Source of the DNA: Halopiger aswanensis
GTDB lineage: Archaea > Halobacteriota > Halobacteria > Halobacteriales > Natrialbaceae
Assembly (NCBI RefSeq): GCF_003610195.1
Contig: NZ_RAPO01000004.1
Location: 372,001 to 436,000 of the forward strand
Length of the DNA: 64,000 nt
Reading direction: 5' to 3'
Both the position numbers and the translations under genes were made by a program. The notes beneath the pieces are model-generated. The model was not told the origin of the DNA, did no database searches, and saw only the letters and a program-made list of their open reading frames with translations. Each line of letters opens with the position of its first letter. Position 1 is the first letter of the stretch. Of the stretch, positions 8,675 to 18,368 are shown piece after piece.

Positions 8675-9738
8675 CCGTCCACCTCCGCGGTGAGTTCGAT
8701 TTCGTCGACCCGATCGCGGTGGTGACAGGCGACGTCGTGGGTTTCGGTGACGGGTTCCATCGGCGGCTTCACCGTCGCGCAGTCCTCGCTCGCGATCGGA
8801 CACCGCTGGTGGTACGGACAGCCCGAGGGCACGTTGACCGGATCGGGCGCCGACCCCTCGATCGGTCGCATCTCCTCGAGCGGGGAGTCGATGTCGGGCG
8901 TCGAGTTCAACAGCGCCCGCGTGTAGGGGTGGGTCGGCGACCGGAGGATCTCCTCGGTCCGGCCCACCTCCGCGAGTTCGAACGCGTAGAGGACGCCGAT
9001 GCGGTCCGCCAGTTTCGTCACGAGCGGCAGGTCGTGCGTGATAAACACCATGGTGAGATCGTACTTGTCCCGCAGATCGCCGAGCAGGCTGACGATCGAC
9101 CGCTGCATCAGCAGGTCCAGCGCCGCCGTCGGCTCGTCCATGACCAACACTTCGGGCTCGAGAACGAGCGAGAGCGCGATCAGCGCGCGCTGTTTCATCC
9201 CGCCGGAGAGTTCGTGCGGGTACGAATCGAGCACCCGGTCGGGGTCGAGATAAAGGTCGGCGAGGAGTTCCCGCGTCCGCTCCATCCCGACCTCGACGTC
9301 GTACTCGTGGGCCTCGAGCGTCTCCACGAAGTGGCCCCGAAGCGTCAGCGTCGGGTTGAACGACGAGAGCGCGCCCTGGAACACCATCGAGATTTCCTCC
9401 CACCGGAGCTGCCGGAGTCGTTCGTCCGAGAGCTCGAGGACGTCGACCTCCCGACCGTCCGTCGGCCGGTAGGTGATCGATCCCGAGGTGACGCCGGGGT
9501 CGACGACGGCGTCCAGCAGCGCGGACGCGAACATCGACTTGCCGGAGCCGGACTCGCCGACGACGCCGATGATCTCGTTGCGCTCGACGTCGATATCGAG
9601 CCCGTTGAGCACCGTCGATGTCCCTCGATCCATGTGGAACTCGACGGTGAGGTCGCGACACGTGAGGACCGCATCAGACCGGGAATCGGTTGCGACGACG
9701 TCCGATTTCGATCCCGATTGACCGACGCGGCCGCTCAT
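8671..9738 (-). CDS. ABC transporter ATPase, DppD/OppD type
   Basis: A 355-residue ATPase. Walker [13 protein letters not shown] (about residue 61), MVFQGALSSFNPT Q-loop, signature LSGGMKQR, Walker [14 protein letters not shown], switch His in FITHDL, and a C-terminal SGCPYHQRCP Cys motif. Its start overlaps the stop of the upstream permease (ATGA, 9735-9738) and its stop overlaps the start of the DppF gene, so the operon is tightly coupled. The pair would energise the two permeases encoded upstream. Confidence 0.92.
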   Translation of the reverse strand: MSGRVGQSGSKSDVVATDSRSDAVLTCRDLTVEFHMDRGTSTVLNGLDIDVERNEIIGVVGESGSGKSMFASALLDAVVDPGVTSGSITYRPTDGREVDVLELSDERLRQLRWEEISMVFQGALSSFNPTLTLRGHFVETLEAHEYDVEVGMERTRELLADLYLDPDRVLDSYPHELSGGMKQRALIALSLVLEPEVLVMDEPTAALDLLMQRSIVSLLGDLRDKYDLTMVFITHDLPLVTKLADRIGVLYAFELAEVGRTEEILRSPTHPYTRALLNSTPDIDSPLEEMRPIEGSAPDPVNVPSGCPYHQRCPIASEDCATVKPPMEPVTETHDVACHHRDRVDEIELTAEVDG

Positions 9739-10799
9739 CGGACCCCACCTCCGGCTCCGGTCGTCGCGGCGCCGTCACCGGCACCGGTCGGATCGTCGTC
9801 GGATCCCGTGGTCGAGGCGTGTCGAGCGCGAACGCGCGGGTTGAACATGCGATCCGTCCCCTGCGAGAACAGGATCAGCCCGAACGACAGCAGCGTGATC
9901 GTCGCCAGCGGGGCGACCAACCAGTGGGCCATCGACGCGACGTGCATCGCCCCGCCGCTGACCGCCTGGTCGATCATGACGCCCCAGTTGACGACGCTGT
10001 CGTACGGCAGTACCCCCAGGAAGTACAGGCCGACCGATGCGAAGATGACCTGTCTCGCGGCGTTAACGAACGTGATCAGTACGTACGGCATGATGTTCGG
10101 AAGGATGTCTTTGACGATGATCGACGGCGTCGAGAGTCCCATCGCCTGGGACGCCTCGACGTAGGAGTGGCGGCTGATCGAGAGCACCTGCGATCGGATT
10201 TCGCGGGCCAGTCCCGCCCAAACGTTGACCGTCAGGATCAGCCCCGTGACGATCGGGTTCTGGGGCTCGAGCAGCGCGGCGAGGATGACGATCAGCGGGA
10301 GTCCCGGAATGGTCATCACGATGTCCGTGACGAGCGAGAGCGCCCGGTCGGTCCGGCCGCCGGAGTAGCCGGCGACCGTCCCGACGGTGACCCCCATGAC
10401 CGTTACGAACAGGCCGCCGGCCGCGATCATCTGCAGCATCGACGGCGTCGCGTGGACGATCTGAGCGAGGATGTCCCGACCGAGATTGTCGGTGCCGAGG
10501 GGGTAGGCTAGCCCCTCGGCGAGCGGTGCGATCGACCGCGGTCCCTGGTTGGTTCGCGGTTCCTTGTAGAGCGCCGGGCCGATCAGCCCGAGAATCACGT
10601 ACAGCAGGATGATTCCGGCGCCGATACGGGCGCGGCGCTCGCTCCAGACGATCCGTCCGGGGGCGAGCACCCACCGGTCGAGCAGTCGCTGATACCGTTC
10701 CTTTCGGGTGAGCGTGGTTTCGGAGACCGCCTCGAACGCGTCGCCGTCCTCGATCGCGTGCAGCGGTTCGGTTCCCGTCCGCTCGCTTCGTTCACTCAT
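9735..10799 (-). CDS. ABC transporter permease, DppC type
   Basis: A 354-residue permease. The N-terminal cytoplasmic segment (about 60 residues) is followed by a first membrane span (IGAGIILLYVILGLIGPAL), the YPLGTDNLGRDILAQ signature of DppC/OppC proteins, and four to five more spans. The EAA loop reads SYVEASQAMGLSTPSIIVKDILPN. The tail is Gly/Ala/Asp rich. Start and stop overlap the neighbouring operon genes by 4 nt each. Confidence 0.92.
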   Translation of the reverse strand: MSERSERTGTEPLHAIEDGDAFEAVSETTLTRKERYQRLLDRWVLAPGRIVWSERRARIGAGIILLYVILGLIGPALYKEPRTNQGPRSIAPLAEGLAYPLGTDNLGRDILAQIVHATPSMLQMIAAGGLFVTVMGVTVGTVAGYSGGRTDRALSLVTDIVMTIPGLPLIVILAALLEPQNPIVTGLILTVNVWAGLAREIRSQVLSISRHSYVEASQAMGLSTPSIIVKDILPNIMPYVLITFVNAARQVIFASVGLYFLGVLPYDSVVNWGVMIDQAVSGGAMHVASMAHWLVAPLATITLLSFGLILFSQGTDRMFNPRVRARHASTTGSDDDPTGAGDGAATTGAGGGVR

Positions 10800-11824
10800 C
10801 AGTGTTCACCTCCTCGGGTCTGCGCTCGCGGATCGATGATCCCGTACGTGAGGTCGGCGATGTAGACGCCGAGCACGACGGCGACGGTCATCACGAGGAA
10901 CACGCCCATCATGAGCGGATAGTCCCGCGCCTCGAGCCCCTCGATCATGTAGTAGCCCACGCCGGGGTAGGTAAACACCTGCTCGAGGATGACGCTGCCG
11001 CCCAGCGCGAAGCCGATCGCGATCAACAGCGCGGTGTAGAGCGGCAGTACCGCGTTCCGTCCGACGTACCGCGTCGCGATCCGCCGCTCGGAGAGGCCGC
11101 GGAGCCGCGCGACGCGCAGGTAGTCCTCGCCGAGTATCTGAATGCTGTTGCCTCGCATCCGCAGCGCCCAGCCGCCGGCCGCGACGACCGTGTAGGAGGC
11201 GATCAGCAACGCGGCGTGCCAGACCGCGTCCCCGAGGAACGCAAGGGTCTGGAGCGGCTCGAGCAGCGCGACCGTCGGCTCCATGTCGGTCGAGTACCGG
11301 CCGCCGGTCGGGAACAGCTCGAACCGGTAGCCGAGGAACCAGATCAGCACGATCCCGACGATGTAGTTCGGAATCGAGTTGAACAGGATCGAGCCGACGG
11401 AGAAGCCGTTGTCGAAGTAACTGCCCTCCTTGTAGGCCATCATGGCGCCGAGCGAGACGCCGATGGCGAAGGAGAGCAACAGCGCGGTCGCCATCGTGAA
11501 GATCGTCCACGGAAGCGCCTCCGCGATGATCTCGGCGACGGGAACGCCCTCGTTGATCGACTCGCCGAGGTCGCCCTGCAGCAGTCCCGTGACGTAGTTG
11601 ACGTACTGTTCGTGCAGCGGCGCGTCGGGAATCACGTTGAGTTTGCGCTCGACGCGGTGGTCGATCTCGGCCTGCGTCATCTGCGGATTGTTCTGGATGA
11701 GCTCGGCCCGGTAGGCGTCCGCGGGATTGCCGGGCATCAGCCGGAGCAGGAAAAACGCGAGGCTCATCACCGACACCACCGTGACGATCGCCTGTAGCGT
11801 GCGTTCGACGTAGTATCGTTGCAT
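10799..11824 (-). CDS. ABC transporter permease, DppB type
   Basis: A 341-residue permease with the DppB/OppB layout: first span IVTVVSVMSLAFFLLRLMPGNPAD, a long extracytoplasmic loop to about residue 95, then five spans. The EAA loop is DYLRVARLRGLSERRIATRYVGRN and the C-terminus has YPGVGYYMIEGLEARDYPLMMG, typical of the family. It starts 18 nt after the SBP stop and overlaps the next permease gene (ATGA at 10799). Confidence 0.92.
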   Translation of the reverse strand: MQRYYVERTLQAIVTVVSVMSLAFFLLRLMPGNPADAYRAELIQNNPQMTQAEIDHRVERKLNVIPDAPLHEQYVNYVTGLLQGDLGESINEGVPVAEIIAEALPWTIFTMATALLLSFAIGVSLGAMMAYKEGSYFDNGFSVGSILFNSIPNYIVGIVLIWFLGYRFELFPTGGRYSTDMEPTVALLEPLQTLAFLGDAVWHAALLIASYTVVAAGGWALRMRGNSIQILGEDYLRVARLRGLSERRIATRYVGRNAVLPLYTALLIAIGFALGGSVILEQVFTYPGVGYYMIEGLEARDYPLMMGVFLVMTVAVVLGVYIADLTYGIIDPRAQTRGGEH

Positions 11825-11842
11825 GTGTTCGACGTAGCCGCG

Positions 11843-13636
11843 CTACTCCTCCGTCGCGACGAGTTTCCCGACCCGGGGAAGGTACGTCGTCGGGTACTTG
11901 ACCGACGCGTCCGGATCGGAGTCGTCGACGACACTGAAGTCTTCGGTCGCGACGAAACACTGATCGACCTTCTCCTGGATCGGCAGCTGCGGCAGGTCGT
12001 AGTTGAAGGCCCACGCCAGCTCGTTGATCTTCCGTCGGGTCTCCTCGGCGTCCCGGTCCATTCCGACGAGTTCCTCGAACTCCGGACCGAACTCGAGGGT
12101 CTCGGTTTCGCCGTCCGGCTCGCCGATCGGCGGTAGCTCGATCGATTCGGGGTAGTTGTAGACGTTCTGTGCGTCGAAGCTGTTCAGGTTCCAGTTTAAG
12201 GTGTGGTACGGGTAGGTCCAGCCGTCGGACCACCAGAAACCGGCGATGTCGAAGCCGGTGTCGCCGTAGAGATCCTGCCCGAAGTAGACGCCGTCGTCCC
12301 GGGTGATGAGGTTCGTCTGGATGCCGAAGTCCTGCAGGTGCTGGTTGATCGTGATCGCGGCGTCGACCCACTCGTTCCAGGCGGCGGGCACCTTGAACTC
12401 GAAGGTCAGCGTTTCGCCGTCCTCGTCGACCCAGGTACCGTCCTCCCGCGAGAAGCCGGCCGACTCGAGCAGTTCGGCGGCTCGGTCGGTATTGTTCCCG
12501 GCGTAGTCTTCGAACGCGTCGGGATCGTCGAGCCAATCCTCCGCCGAGCCGTCGAAGTTCCCGACGATGCCGGTCGGCGTCCCCACGGGCGCCTTCGCGT
12601 CGCCACCCCCTGCGGAGTTCTCCGCGACGACTTCGCGATCGACGACGTGGGCGATCGCCTTCCGGACCTCGCGCTGGCCGAAGTGTTTGTGGTCGTGATC
12701 GAATGCGATCGACAGCCCCCAGTTGGCGGGCTGTTGGATCTCGACGACGTGGTCCGGGAACGACGCCATGATGTCCGGCGAAGTGAAGATGTTGTGCAGG
12801 GCGTCGACCGAGCCGCCGCGCAGCGCCTGCCAGGCCTGCTCGTTGCCGTCGATAAACCGGAACCGGTACTCGGCGAAGTTGACGTTATCCGCCCAGTGTG
12901 AGTCCTCGAACTTCGTGGTGACGAGTTCCTGTTCCCCGCTGCTATCGTACTGGAACGGCCCCGTCCCGATCGGCTCCTCGGGCGCGAAATCCGTCAGCGC
13001 CGTCGACTCGGGATCGTCCTCGAGTTCCGCGAGGATATCCTCGTACTGTTCGGCCGGCGTATCCAACTCCATGTTCTGGATGGAGTTGAGGAAGACCGGC
13101 TCGGAGACGTCGGCCTCGAGTCCGACCTCGACGGTCGTGTCGTCGACTGCTGCGACGTTCTCGACCGAAGTGAAGTTCCCGATCGGATGGTTGTCGTAGA
13201 GCGAGATGTGGAGCTTTCGAACGAGGTCCTCTGCCGTGGCATCCTCGCCGTTGTGCCACGTCAGGTCGTCCTGTAGCGTCAGCGTCGCCGCGTCGTCGCC
13301 GACCTCCCAGTCGGCGAGCGCCCCCTCGGCGAACTCGCCGGTCGTCGCCCGGAAGTACACGAGCTGGTCGAAGACCACGAACCCCGGCCGATCCGGATAG
13401 TTGCTGTCGTTCGCGGCGTTCCACTGCATGTCGTCAGGAAGAACCGACGTCGGCGCGGTGAAGGTCCGTTCGGTCATCGGCTCGTCACCGGTGATCTCCC
13501 CGCCGGTGTCGTCGGTCCCGTCGTCGCTACCGCCGGCACACCCTGCGAGCGCCGCTGCCCCCACTGTGCCGGTGAGTCGTAGGATCCGTCGCCGTGATGC
13601 CTCTGTGCCGGTGGATAGCACTCTCTCTGGTGCCAT
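11843..13636 (-). CDS. ABC transporter substrate-binding lipoprotein (SBP family 5), Tat-exported
   Basis: A 597-residue solute-binding protein of the peptide/nickel (SBP_bac_5) family. The N-terminus has a Tat motif SRRRIL and a lipobox LAGC (about residues 14-35), then a Gly/Asp-rich linker. The mature part contains the family signature around TWHNGEDATAEDLVRKL and a C-terminal lobe with LGPEFEELV-type acidic helices. The ATG at 13636 is chosen because the frame upstream is not signal-like and a TATA box (TATTTTAAAT, 13661-13670) lies about 28 nt before it. It is the first gene of the transporter operon and diverges from the GH3 gene. It probably captures pectic oligosaccharides; in halophiles this SBP family is often used for sugars. 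The ligand is not proven. Confidence 0.9.
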   Translation of the reverse strand: MAPERVLSTGTEASRRRILRLTGTVGAAALAGCAGGSDDGTDDTGGEITGDEPMTERTFTAPTSVLPDDMQWNAANDSNYPDRPGFVVFDQLVYFRATTGEFAEGALADWEVGDDAATLTLQDDLTWHNGEDATAEDLVRKLHISLYDNHPIGNFTSVENVAAVDDTTVEVGLEADVSEPVFLNSIQNMELDTPAEQYEDILAELEDDPESTALTDFAPEEPIGTGPFQYDSSGEQELVTTKFEDSHWADNVNFAEYRFRFIDGNEQAWQALRGGSVDALHNIFTSPDIMASFPDHVVEIQQPANWGLSIAFDHDHKHFGQREVRKAIAHVVDREVVAENSAGGGDAKAPVGTPTGIVGNFDGSAEDWLDDPDAFEDYAGNNTDRAAELLESAGFSREDGTWVDEDGETLTFEFKVPAAWNEWVDAAITINQHLQDFGIQTNLITRDDGVYFGQDLYGDTGFDIAGFWWSDGWTYPYHTLNWNLNSFDAQNVYNYPESIELPPIGEPDGETETLEFGPEFEELVGMDRDAEETRRKINELAWAFNYDLPQLPIQEKVDQCFVATEDFSVVDDSDPDASVKYPTTYLPRVGKLVATEE

Positions 13637-13660
13637 GGTACTCCTGCTGGTACCGTCCCG

Positions 13661-13670
13661 TATTTTAAAT
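13661..13670 (-). promoter_or_regulatory. TATA box of the first ABC transporter operon
   Basis: TATTTTAAAT is centred about 28 nt upstream of the SBP ATG at 13636, consistent with a leaderless transcript. It lies within the 180-nt divergent gap shared with the GH3 gene. Confidence 0.6.
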
Positions 13671-13784
13671 AATTTTCGGAAAACATAACGATTCTTGACA
13701 CCGTTATCGCGTTCGCGCGCTTCGCCCGGGCATATCGTCATTCCGACTTCTCGAGGCCTCAGACGTTCGTACACGAGGGATACA

Positions 13785-13792
13785 CTTATTAG
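13785..13792 (+). promoter_or_regulatory. TATA box of GH3 gene 1
   Basis: CTTATTAG is centred about 28 nt upstream of the GH3 ATG at 13817, so the transcript is probably leaderless. It is back to back with the transporter promoter 120 nt away. Confidence 0.5.
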
Positions 13793-13816
13793 CTTCCTGC
13801 GTGGATCCCTACATCC

Positions 13817-16042
13817 ATGACGAGCGAGGTTCGGTATCTAGATCCGTCGCTGTCGATCGACGAGCGCGTCGCCGACCTCCTCGAGCGGATGACCCTCGAG
13901 GAGAAGATCGGGCAACTGGCCGGGTCCTACGTCGGGGTCCTCGACGATGGACTCCACGACGTCGACGACGTTATCGAGGAGATCGACGAGTACCACATCG
14001 GGGCCGTCGCTCCCTTCGGCTGGGGCGGGTCGCCCAACGAGTCGGTCGACGAGGCCGTCGACGCGGCGCGCCGGCTCCAGCAACACGCCGTCGAAGAGAC
14101 CCGGCTCGGGATCCCGCTTTTGTTCGCCTCAGATGCGATCCACGGCCACGCTTACATCAAGGAGGCGACCGTCTTCCCGAACGCGCTCGGGGCGGCGGCG
14201 ACGTGGAGTCCCGATCTGATCGAGCGGACCGCCGAGATCACGGCGGCGGAACTGCGTGCGACCGGCGCCGCACAGAACTACAGCCCGACGTGCGACGTCG
14301 TTCGCGATCCCCGATGGGGCCGGACTGGCGAAACGTTCGGCGAGAGTCCGTACCTCGTCGGGCAGCTGGCCGCCAGTAAGGTACGGGGATATCAGGGCGA
14401 CGACCTCGAGGGGGATAGCGTGCTCGCGACGGCCAAACACTTCCCGGCCTACGGCGTCCCCGCACGCGGCGAGGACGCCGCCCCGGTCGACGTTTCCTCG
14501 CACACGCTTCGCAACGTGCTCTTGCCGCCCTTCGAGGCCGCGCTGGACGAAGACGTCGGCTCGGTGATGCCCTGTTACAACTCGGTCGACGGGGAGCCGG
14601 CACACGGCTCCGGACGCTACCTGACCGACCTCCTCCGCGAGGAACTCGAGTTCGACGGCGTCGTCGTCTCCGACTGGAACGGCATCACCCAGTTGCACGA
14701 GGACCACCGGACGGCGGGGACGCCGCTCGAGGCGGCCCGCCAGACCCATGCTGCGGGTCTCGATATCGGCTCGGTCGCCGGCGGCGAACACGCGGGACAC
14801 GTGCAGGAACTGGTCGAGCAGGAGGCCCTCTCCGAAGCGGTGATCGAAGCCAGCGCCGAGCGAGTACTGCGGGCGAAGTTCGAACTCGGCCTCTTCGAGG
14901 ATCCGTACCCGGACGACGACGCCGCGGACGCACTCGGCACGTCAGAGCACCTCGACGTGGCCCGCGAAACCGTTCGCAAGTCGCTGACGCTGCTGCAAAA
15001 CGAGGCCGACCTGCTCCCGCTCGAGGACGCCGACGAGGTGTTCGTCACCGGCCCGAACGCCGACGATATCGTCCACCAGAACGGCGGCTGGAGCTGTAAC
15101 GCCGACGAGGGCGTCCCCGGGACGACGATTCTCGAGGGGCTCGCCGACGTCGCCGACGGGGCGACCGTCACCTACGAACCCGGCAGCGAAATCAACGCGC
15201 CGGTCGATATCGACGCCGCCGCGGAACGGGCGGCCGAGGCCGACGTCGCCGTGGTCGCGCTCGGCGAGGACTGGTACCTCCACGAGTTCGGTCCTTCCGC
15301 GGAGACCGACGGCGAGACCGGCGAGTTCCCGACCCGCCGGAAACTCTCGTTGCCCGACGCCCAGCGCGACCTCGTCGAGGCGGTCTCGGCGACCGGAACG
15401 CCGGTCGTCGCGGTGCTGGTGACCGGCCGCCCGCTGGCTATCGAGGAAGTGACCGACGACGTCCCGGCGATTCTCATGGCGTACTATCCCGGCCGCGTCG
15501 GCGGCGAGATGATCGCGAAAGTTCTGTTCGGCGAGGCCGAGCCCGGCGGCCGGCTTCCGATTTCGATGCCGCGCTCGGCGGCCGACCTGCCGACGTACTT
15601 CAACTACCTGCCGCACCCGCATCCGATCGGTCCCGACGAGCATCCCTCCTCCTACGACCCGCTGTTCGAGTTCGGCCACGGACTGAGTTACACCACCCTC
15701 GAGTACGAAGCGATCGACCTATCTGACGACGCGATCAGCCCGGGTGAGGACGTTACGGTCAGCGTCACGGTGGCCAACACCGGCGACCGACACGGCAGCG
15801 AGGTCGTTCAGGTGTTCGGCCGCGACGAGTTCAGTTCGGTCGTCACGCCCGTTCGCGAACTGTGGGCCTTCGAGCGCGTCGAACTCGAGCCAGGTGAACG
15901 AACGACGGTCGACCTTCGCGTCGATCCGGACGAACTCGGGCTCTTCGACCGCTCGACCGATGGCCGTCGCGACGACGGACACCTGCAGCTCTCCGTTGCG
16001 GATCGAACGTTCGAACTCGCGGTCCGTCCGCAGCGCGACTAG
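13817..16042 (+). CDS. Glycoside hydrolase family 3 (beta-glycosidase), enzyme 1
   Basis: A 741-residue GH3 enzyme with the three usual modules. The (beta/alpha)8 domain (about 1-340) has SDAIHGHAYIKEATVFPN, TAKHFPAYGVPARGEDAAP and the nucleophile in VVVSDWNG (Asp about 286). An alpha/beta sandwich (about 380-600) has GGRLPISMPRS, and a C-terminal FnIII-like domain has EVVQVFGRDEFSSV. No signal peptide is present, so it should act in the cytoplasm on imported oligosaccharides, removing a beta-linked glucose, xylose or galactose. Specificity cannot be read from sequence. It stands alone on the plus strand, divergent from the transporter operon. Confidence 0.9.
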   Translation: MTSEVRYLDPSLSIDERVADLLERMTLEEKIGQLAGSYVGVLDDGLHDVDDVIEEIDEYHIGAVAPFGWGGSPNESVDEAVDAARRLQQHAVEETRLGIPLLFASDAIHGHAYIKEATVFPNALGAAATWSPDLIERTAEITAAELRATGAAQNYSPTCDVVRDPRWGRTGETFGESPYLVGQLAASKVRGYQGDDLEGDSVLATAKHFPAYGVPARGEDAAPVDVSSHTLRNVLLPPFEAALDEDVGSVMPCYNSVDGEPAHGSGRYLTDLLREELEFDGVVVSDWNGITQLHEDHRTAGTPLEAARQTHAAGLDIGSVAGGEHAGHVQELVEQEALSEAVIEASAERVLRAKFELGLFEDPYPDDDAADALGTSEHLDVARETVRKSLTLLQNEADLLPLEDADEVFVTGPNADDIVHQNGGWSCNADEGVPGTTILEGLADVADGATVTYEPGSEINAPVDIDAAAERAAEADVAVVALGEDWYLHEFGPSAETDGETGEFPTRRKLSLPDAQRDLVEAVSATGTPVVAVLVTGRPLAIEEVTDDVPAILMAYYPGRVGGEMIAKVLFGEAEPGGRLPISMPRSAADLPTYFNYLPHPHPIGPDEHPSSYDPLFEFGHGLSYTTLEYEAIDLSDDAISPGEDVTVSVTVANTGDRHGSEVVQVFGRDEFSSVVTPVRELWAFERVELEPGERTTVDLRVDPDELGLFDRSTDGRRDDGHLQLSVADRTFELAVRPQRD

Positions 16043-16472
16043 CTCCGTCTCGAGGCCGCTCGAATCGATCTAGTTTCTCTCGTTGGATCCTCGTTTTTCG
16101 TCCGAAGGCTGACTCCGAACTCTCGAGCGACGGCGCTATCGATAACCGGCCTCCAGAAGCGCTGTCGTTCGTCCTTCGACGTTTGATACGCATCCTTACA
16201 GGTTTTCGTTTCTCGACTCGTAATGGAGAATCGCCGTACGACGGAGTCGCGTATAGGTAAGATATCTGTTTAATCTACGTCCAGTAAACAAGTATCGGAT
16301 ACGTAATCTGCATCGACCGATGCCGGTTTCGGTAGATTACACCAGTATGTGTGTAAAACGAGGGCGAACGGAATCGGTACAAGACACTGGCTGCAAAACG
16401 CCAATCGTGTTGGGACCGGGTGTTCGGTCCGTGTGACGGGACAGAGAGCGTAATCTATCGGCCTAGGATCGG
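16043..16472. other. 430-nt gap between convergent genes
   Basis: No gene-like frame is seen. The only structure noticed is a nested inverted repeat at 16303-16340, described separately. The gap separates the 3-prime ends of GH3 gene 1 and the minus-strand 631-residue protein gene. Confidence 0.5.
16303..16340. repeat. Nested inverted repeat between convergent genes
   Basis: Outer arms GTAATCT (16303-16309) and AGATTAC (16334-16340) pair perfectly. Directly inside the left arm, GCATCG (16310-16315) and CGATGC (16318-16323) form a second 6-bp stem. The position between two convergent 3-prime ends suggests a bidirectional transcription-ending or mRNA-end structure, but no T-rich tract follows it. 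Confidence 0.35.
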
Positions 16473-18368
16473 TTACGACCGATCCCAGGGGAACGCGTAC
16501 GTCGGGTCGTTGACGAACCGTTCGAGATCGGCGGTCAGCGAGATCCGGGTGCCGCTGGGGAGGCTTACCCAAATCGTGTTCGATTCGGGGCGGTCCTCCT
16601 CGCCGTCGGTCTGCACGCCCGCGAACTCGTGCTCGCCGTAGGCGCCGGCCTGGACGATCAGTTCGCGGTCTCGACTCCCACCGTTGACGAGCGTCAGATC
16701 GACGCCCGCATCGGTCACGCTCTCGACGAGCGCACTGACGCCCTCGGGGAGCCCGGGCCGGCGGCGGTCGGCGTCGAAGTGGCGCACCTGTGCCATCACC
16801 AGCCCGCCGTAGTAGACCGGCTGCGGCGCACCCATCGTCAACTGGAGCAGTCCGCGGTGGAAGACGGGATTTCGATCCCGGAGGTAATCTTCGTCGACCT
16901 CCGCTGGGACGCCACCCTCCTCGCGCATGAGTTCGAGTTGTTGTTGCACCCGGCTGTGGCTCGCTTCAAGGATTCGCTCGGGATACTCGGGGAACTCGCC
17001 GTCGAGGTACGCGAGCCACGCGTACTCGCTGCCGGCGCCGTGCTTGTTCGAAGTCCGGGGATCGACCCGCGTCCAGTCGCGTTTGTTCCAATCGCGAAGC
17101 TGTCGGATGCGCTCGCGGTCGTCCTCGTCCATCGACATGTACCAGAGGTGGACGGCGTACGGATCGTCCCGGTGGGGCTTGAATTCGTACCAGCCGTCCC
17201 GCCAGAGGACCTCGCCGTCGTCCTCCGTGAGCACGCCCGAGGCGTCGTAGTGGTAGTCGCCGGGACCGCCGTACTTGTGCGGGATGTAGAGCGTATCGTG
17301 GACGGCGTCCGAACTCACTTCGATCCCGTTCTCGATCAGGGTCTCGAGTTGCGAGCGGGGGAACTCGAGGTGCTCGCGGTCGCCGGTCAGGAGGACGGCG
17401 TTCTCCGCGGCGACGGTCGGCCCGATCCCGATATAGTGCCAGCCGCCCCACGACCAGCCGTAGTAGCCGCCGTACCACTCGCCGTCGGTGTACTCGCCGA
17501 TCTCGCCCGAGCGACCGACGTTGTCCGGGATGATTCCGCCGTTCTCTGCGGTGCGCTCGCGCCACGCCTCGAGGTACTCCGTAACCCACTCCCGATACCG
17601 GTCGTCGCCGGTGTGGAGGTAGGCGTTGGTCATCAGACTCGTGATGTTGAGATTCAGCGGGATGTCGCCCTTCGCGCAGCGCTCGTTGAGCACCTCGAAC
17701 AGCCGTTCCTCGTTGTCGGGATCGAGCAGGTCGGCGGCCTCGTCGAACTCGAGGTCGCGCCAGGGGAGGCCGTGGCTGGCCCAGCGGTAGTCGGCGCCGT
17801 AGGGGTGGTGCTCGTAGGCCTCAAAGTCGCAGTAGTCCGGCCCCATGCTCCCGTTCATCGGCCCGCGGACGAGACGCTTCTCGCCGTCGTAGTTGTTCAC
17901 GTCGGCGTCGTCGAAGTAGAGGCCGGCGAACCGCTCGGCGCGCTCGACGACGCCCTCGTCGTCTGGCGCGGCCAGTCCCATGTTGTACGTGTAGAGGTTC
18001 CCCTCACCCATGTGGAACCAGTCGCGACACTGCTCGAACTCGTCGACGACCATCGGATGGCCGAAGGGGGTCTCGGTCTCGCTCCCGCGGCGCAGCGCAG
18101 CCTCGTAGGCCTCACGAGACTGCTCGAGCAGCCGTTCGTCACCGCCCATGGCGTACACCAGCGGCCAGTTGTAGAACCCCTCGATGATATCGTCGAAGCC
18201 GTCGACGCCGGTGTACCCCTCGGGCGGCCACAGCGGCTCGCCGTTCTCGTCGAAGTAGTCCTCGACGAACCGATCGACCGCGCTCTCGAGGACGTGAAAC
18301 AGCTCTCGCTGGCGAACCGCCCACGAGGGCGGGGTCGAGACTGCGGTGGTCGCGGTGATGTCGGTCAC
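16473..18368 (-). CDS. Unrecognised 631-residue protein, probable alpha/alpha-barrel carbohydrate enzyme
   Basis: The family is not recognised. The protein starts with GTG at 18368 (the next internal Met is at about residue 75), overlapping the TGA of the small ORF before it (GTGA). It has no signal peptide or membrane segment. Residues 20-480 are rich in long helices separated by aromatic and His/Asp-rich loops (YNWPLVYAMGGDERL, WFHMGEGNLYTYNMGL, GGYYGWSWGGWHYIG, HKYGGPGDYHYDASG). This is the look of six-hairpin (alpha/alpha)6 glycosidases or uronic-acid lyases, followed by a small beta-rich C-terminus. It is in an apparent operon with a Gfo/Idh/MocA dehydrogenase. No GH88/GH105 unsaturated-uronidase is otherwise present in the window, so this is a candidate for that or a related activity. 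That is inference only. Confidence 0.75.
   Translation of the reverse strand: MTDITATTAVSTPPSWAVRQRELFHVLESAVDRFVEDYFDENGEPLWPPEGYTGVDGFDDIIEGFYNWPLVYAMGGDERLLEQSREAYEAALRRGSETETPFGHPMVVDEFEQCRDWFHMGEGNLYTYNMGLAAPDDEGVVERAERFAGLYFDDADVNNYDGEKRLVRGPMNGSMGPDYCDFEAYEHHPYGADYRWASHGLPWRDLEFDEAADLLDPDNEERLFEVLNERCAKGDIPLNLNITSLMTNAYLHTGDDRYREWVTEYLEAWRERTAENGGIIPDNVGRSGEIGEYTDGEWYGGYYGWSWGGWHYIGIGPTVAAENAVLLTGDREHLEFPRSQLETLIENGIEVSSDAVHDTLYIPHKYGGPGDYHYDASGVLTEDDGEVLWRDGWYEFKPHRDDPYAVHLWYMSMDEDDRERIRQLRDWNKRDWTRVDPRTSNKHGAGSEYAWLAYLDGEFPEYPERILEASHSRVQQQLELMREEGGVPAEVDEDYLRDRNPVFHRGLLQLTMGAPQPVYYGGLVMAQVRHFDADRRRPGLPEGVSALVESVTDAGVDLTLVNGGSRDRELIVQAGAYGEHEFAGVQTDGEEDRPESNTIWVSLPSGTRISLTADLERFVNDPTYAFPWDRS

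Noticed and set aside
8675-9661. Extension of the DppF frame upstream over the DppD gene
   Set aside because: The upstream part is Arg/Pro-rich and antisense-like in composition. The start at 8674 overlaps the DppD stop by the usual ATGA and begins the ATPase domain correctly.
16481-16495. GATCCC/GGGGAAC string resembling the GTTCCC palindrome
   Set aside because: It lies inside the coding end of the 631-residue protein gene and has the wrong half-site spacing.
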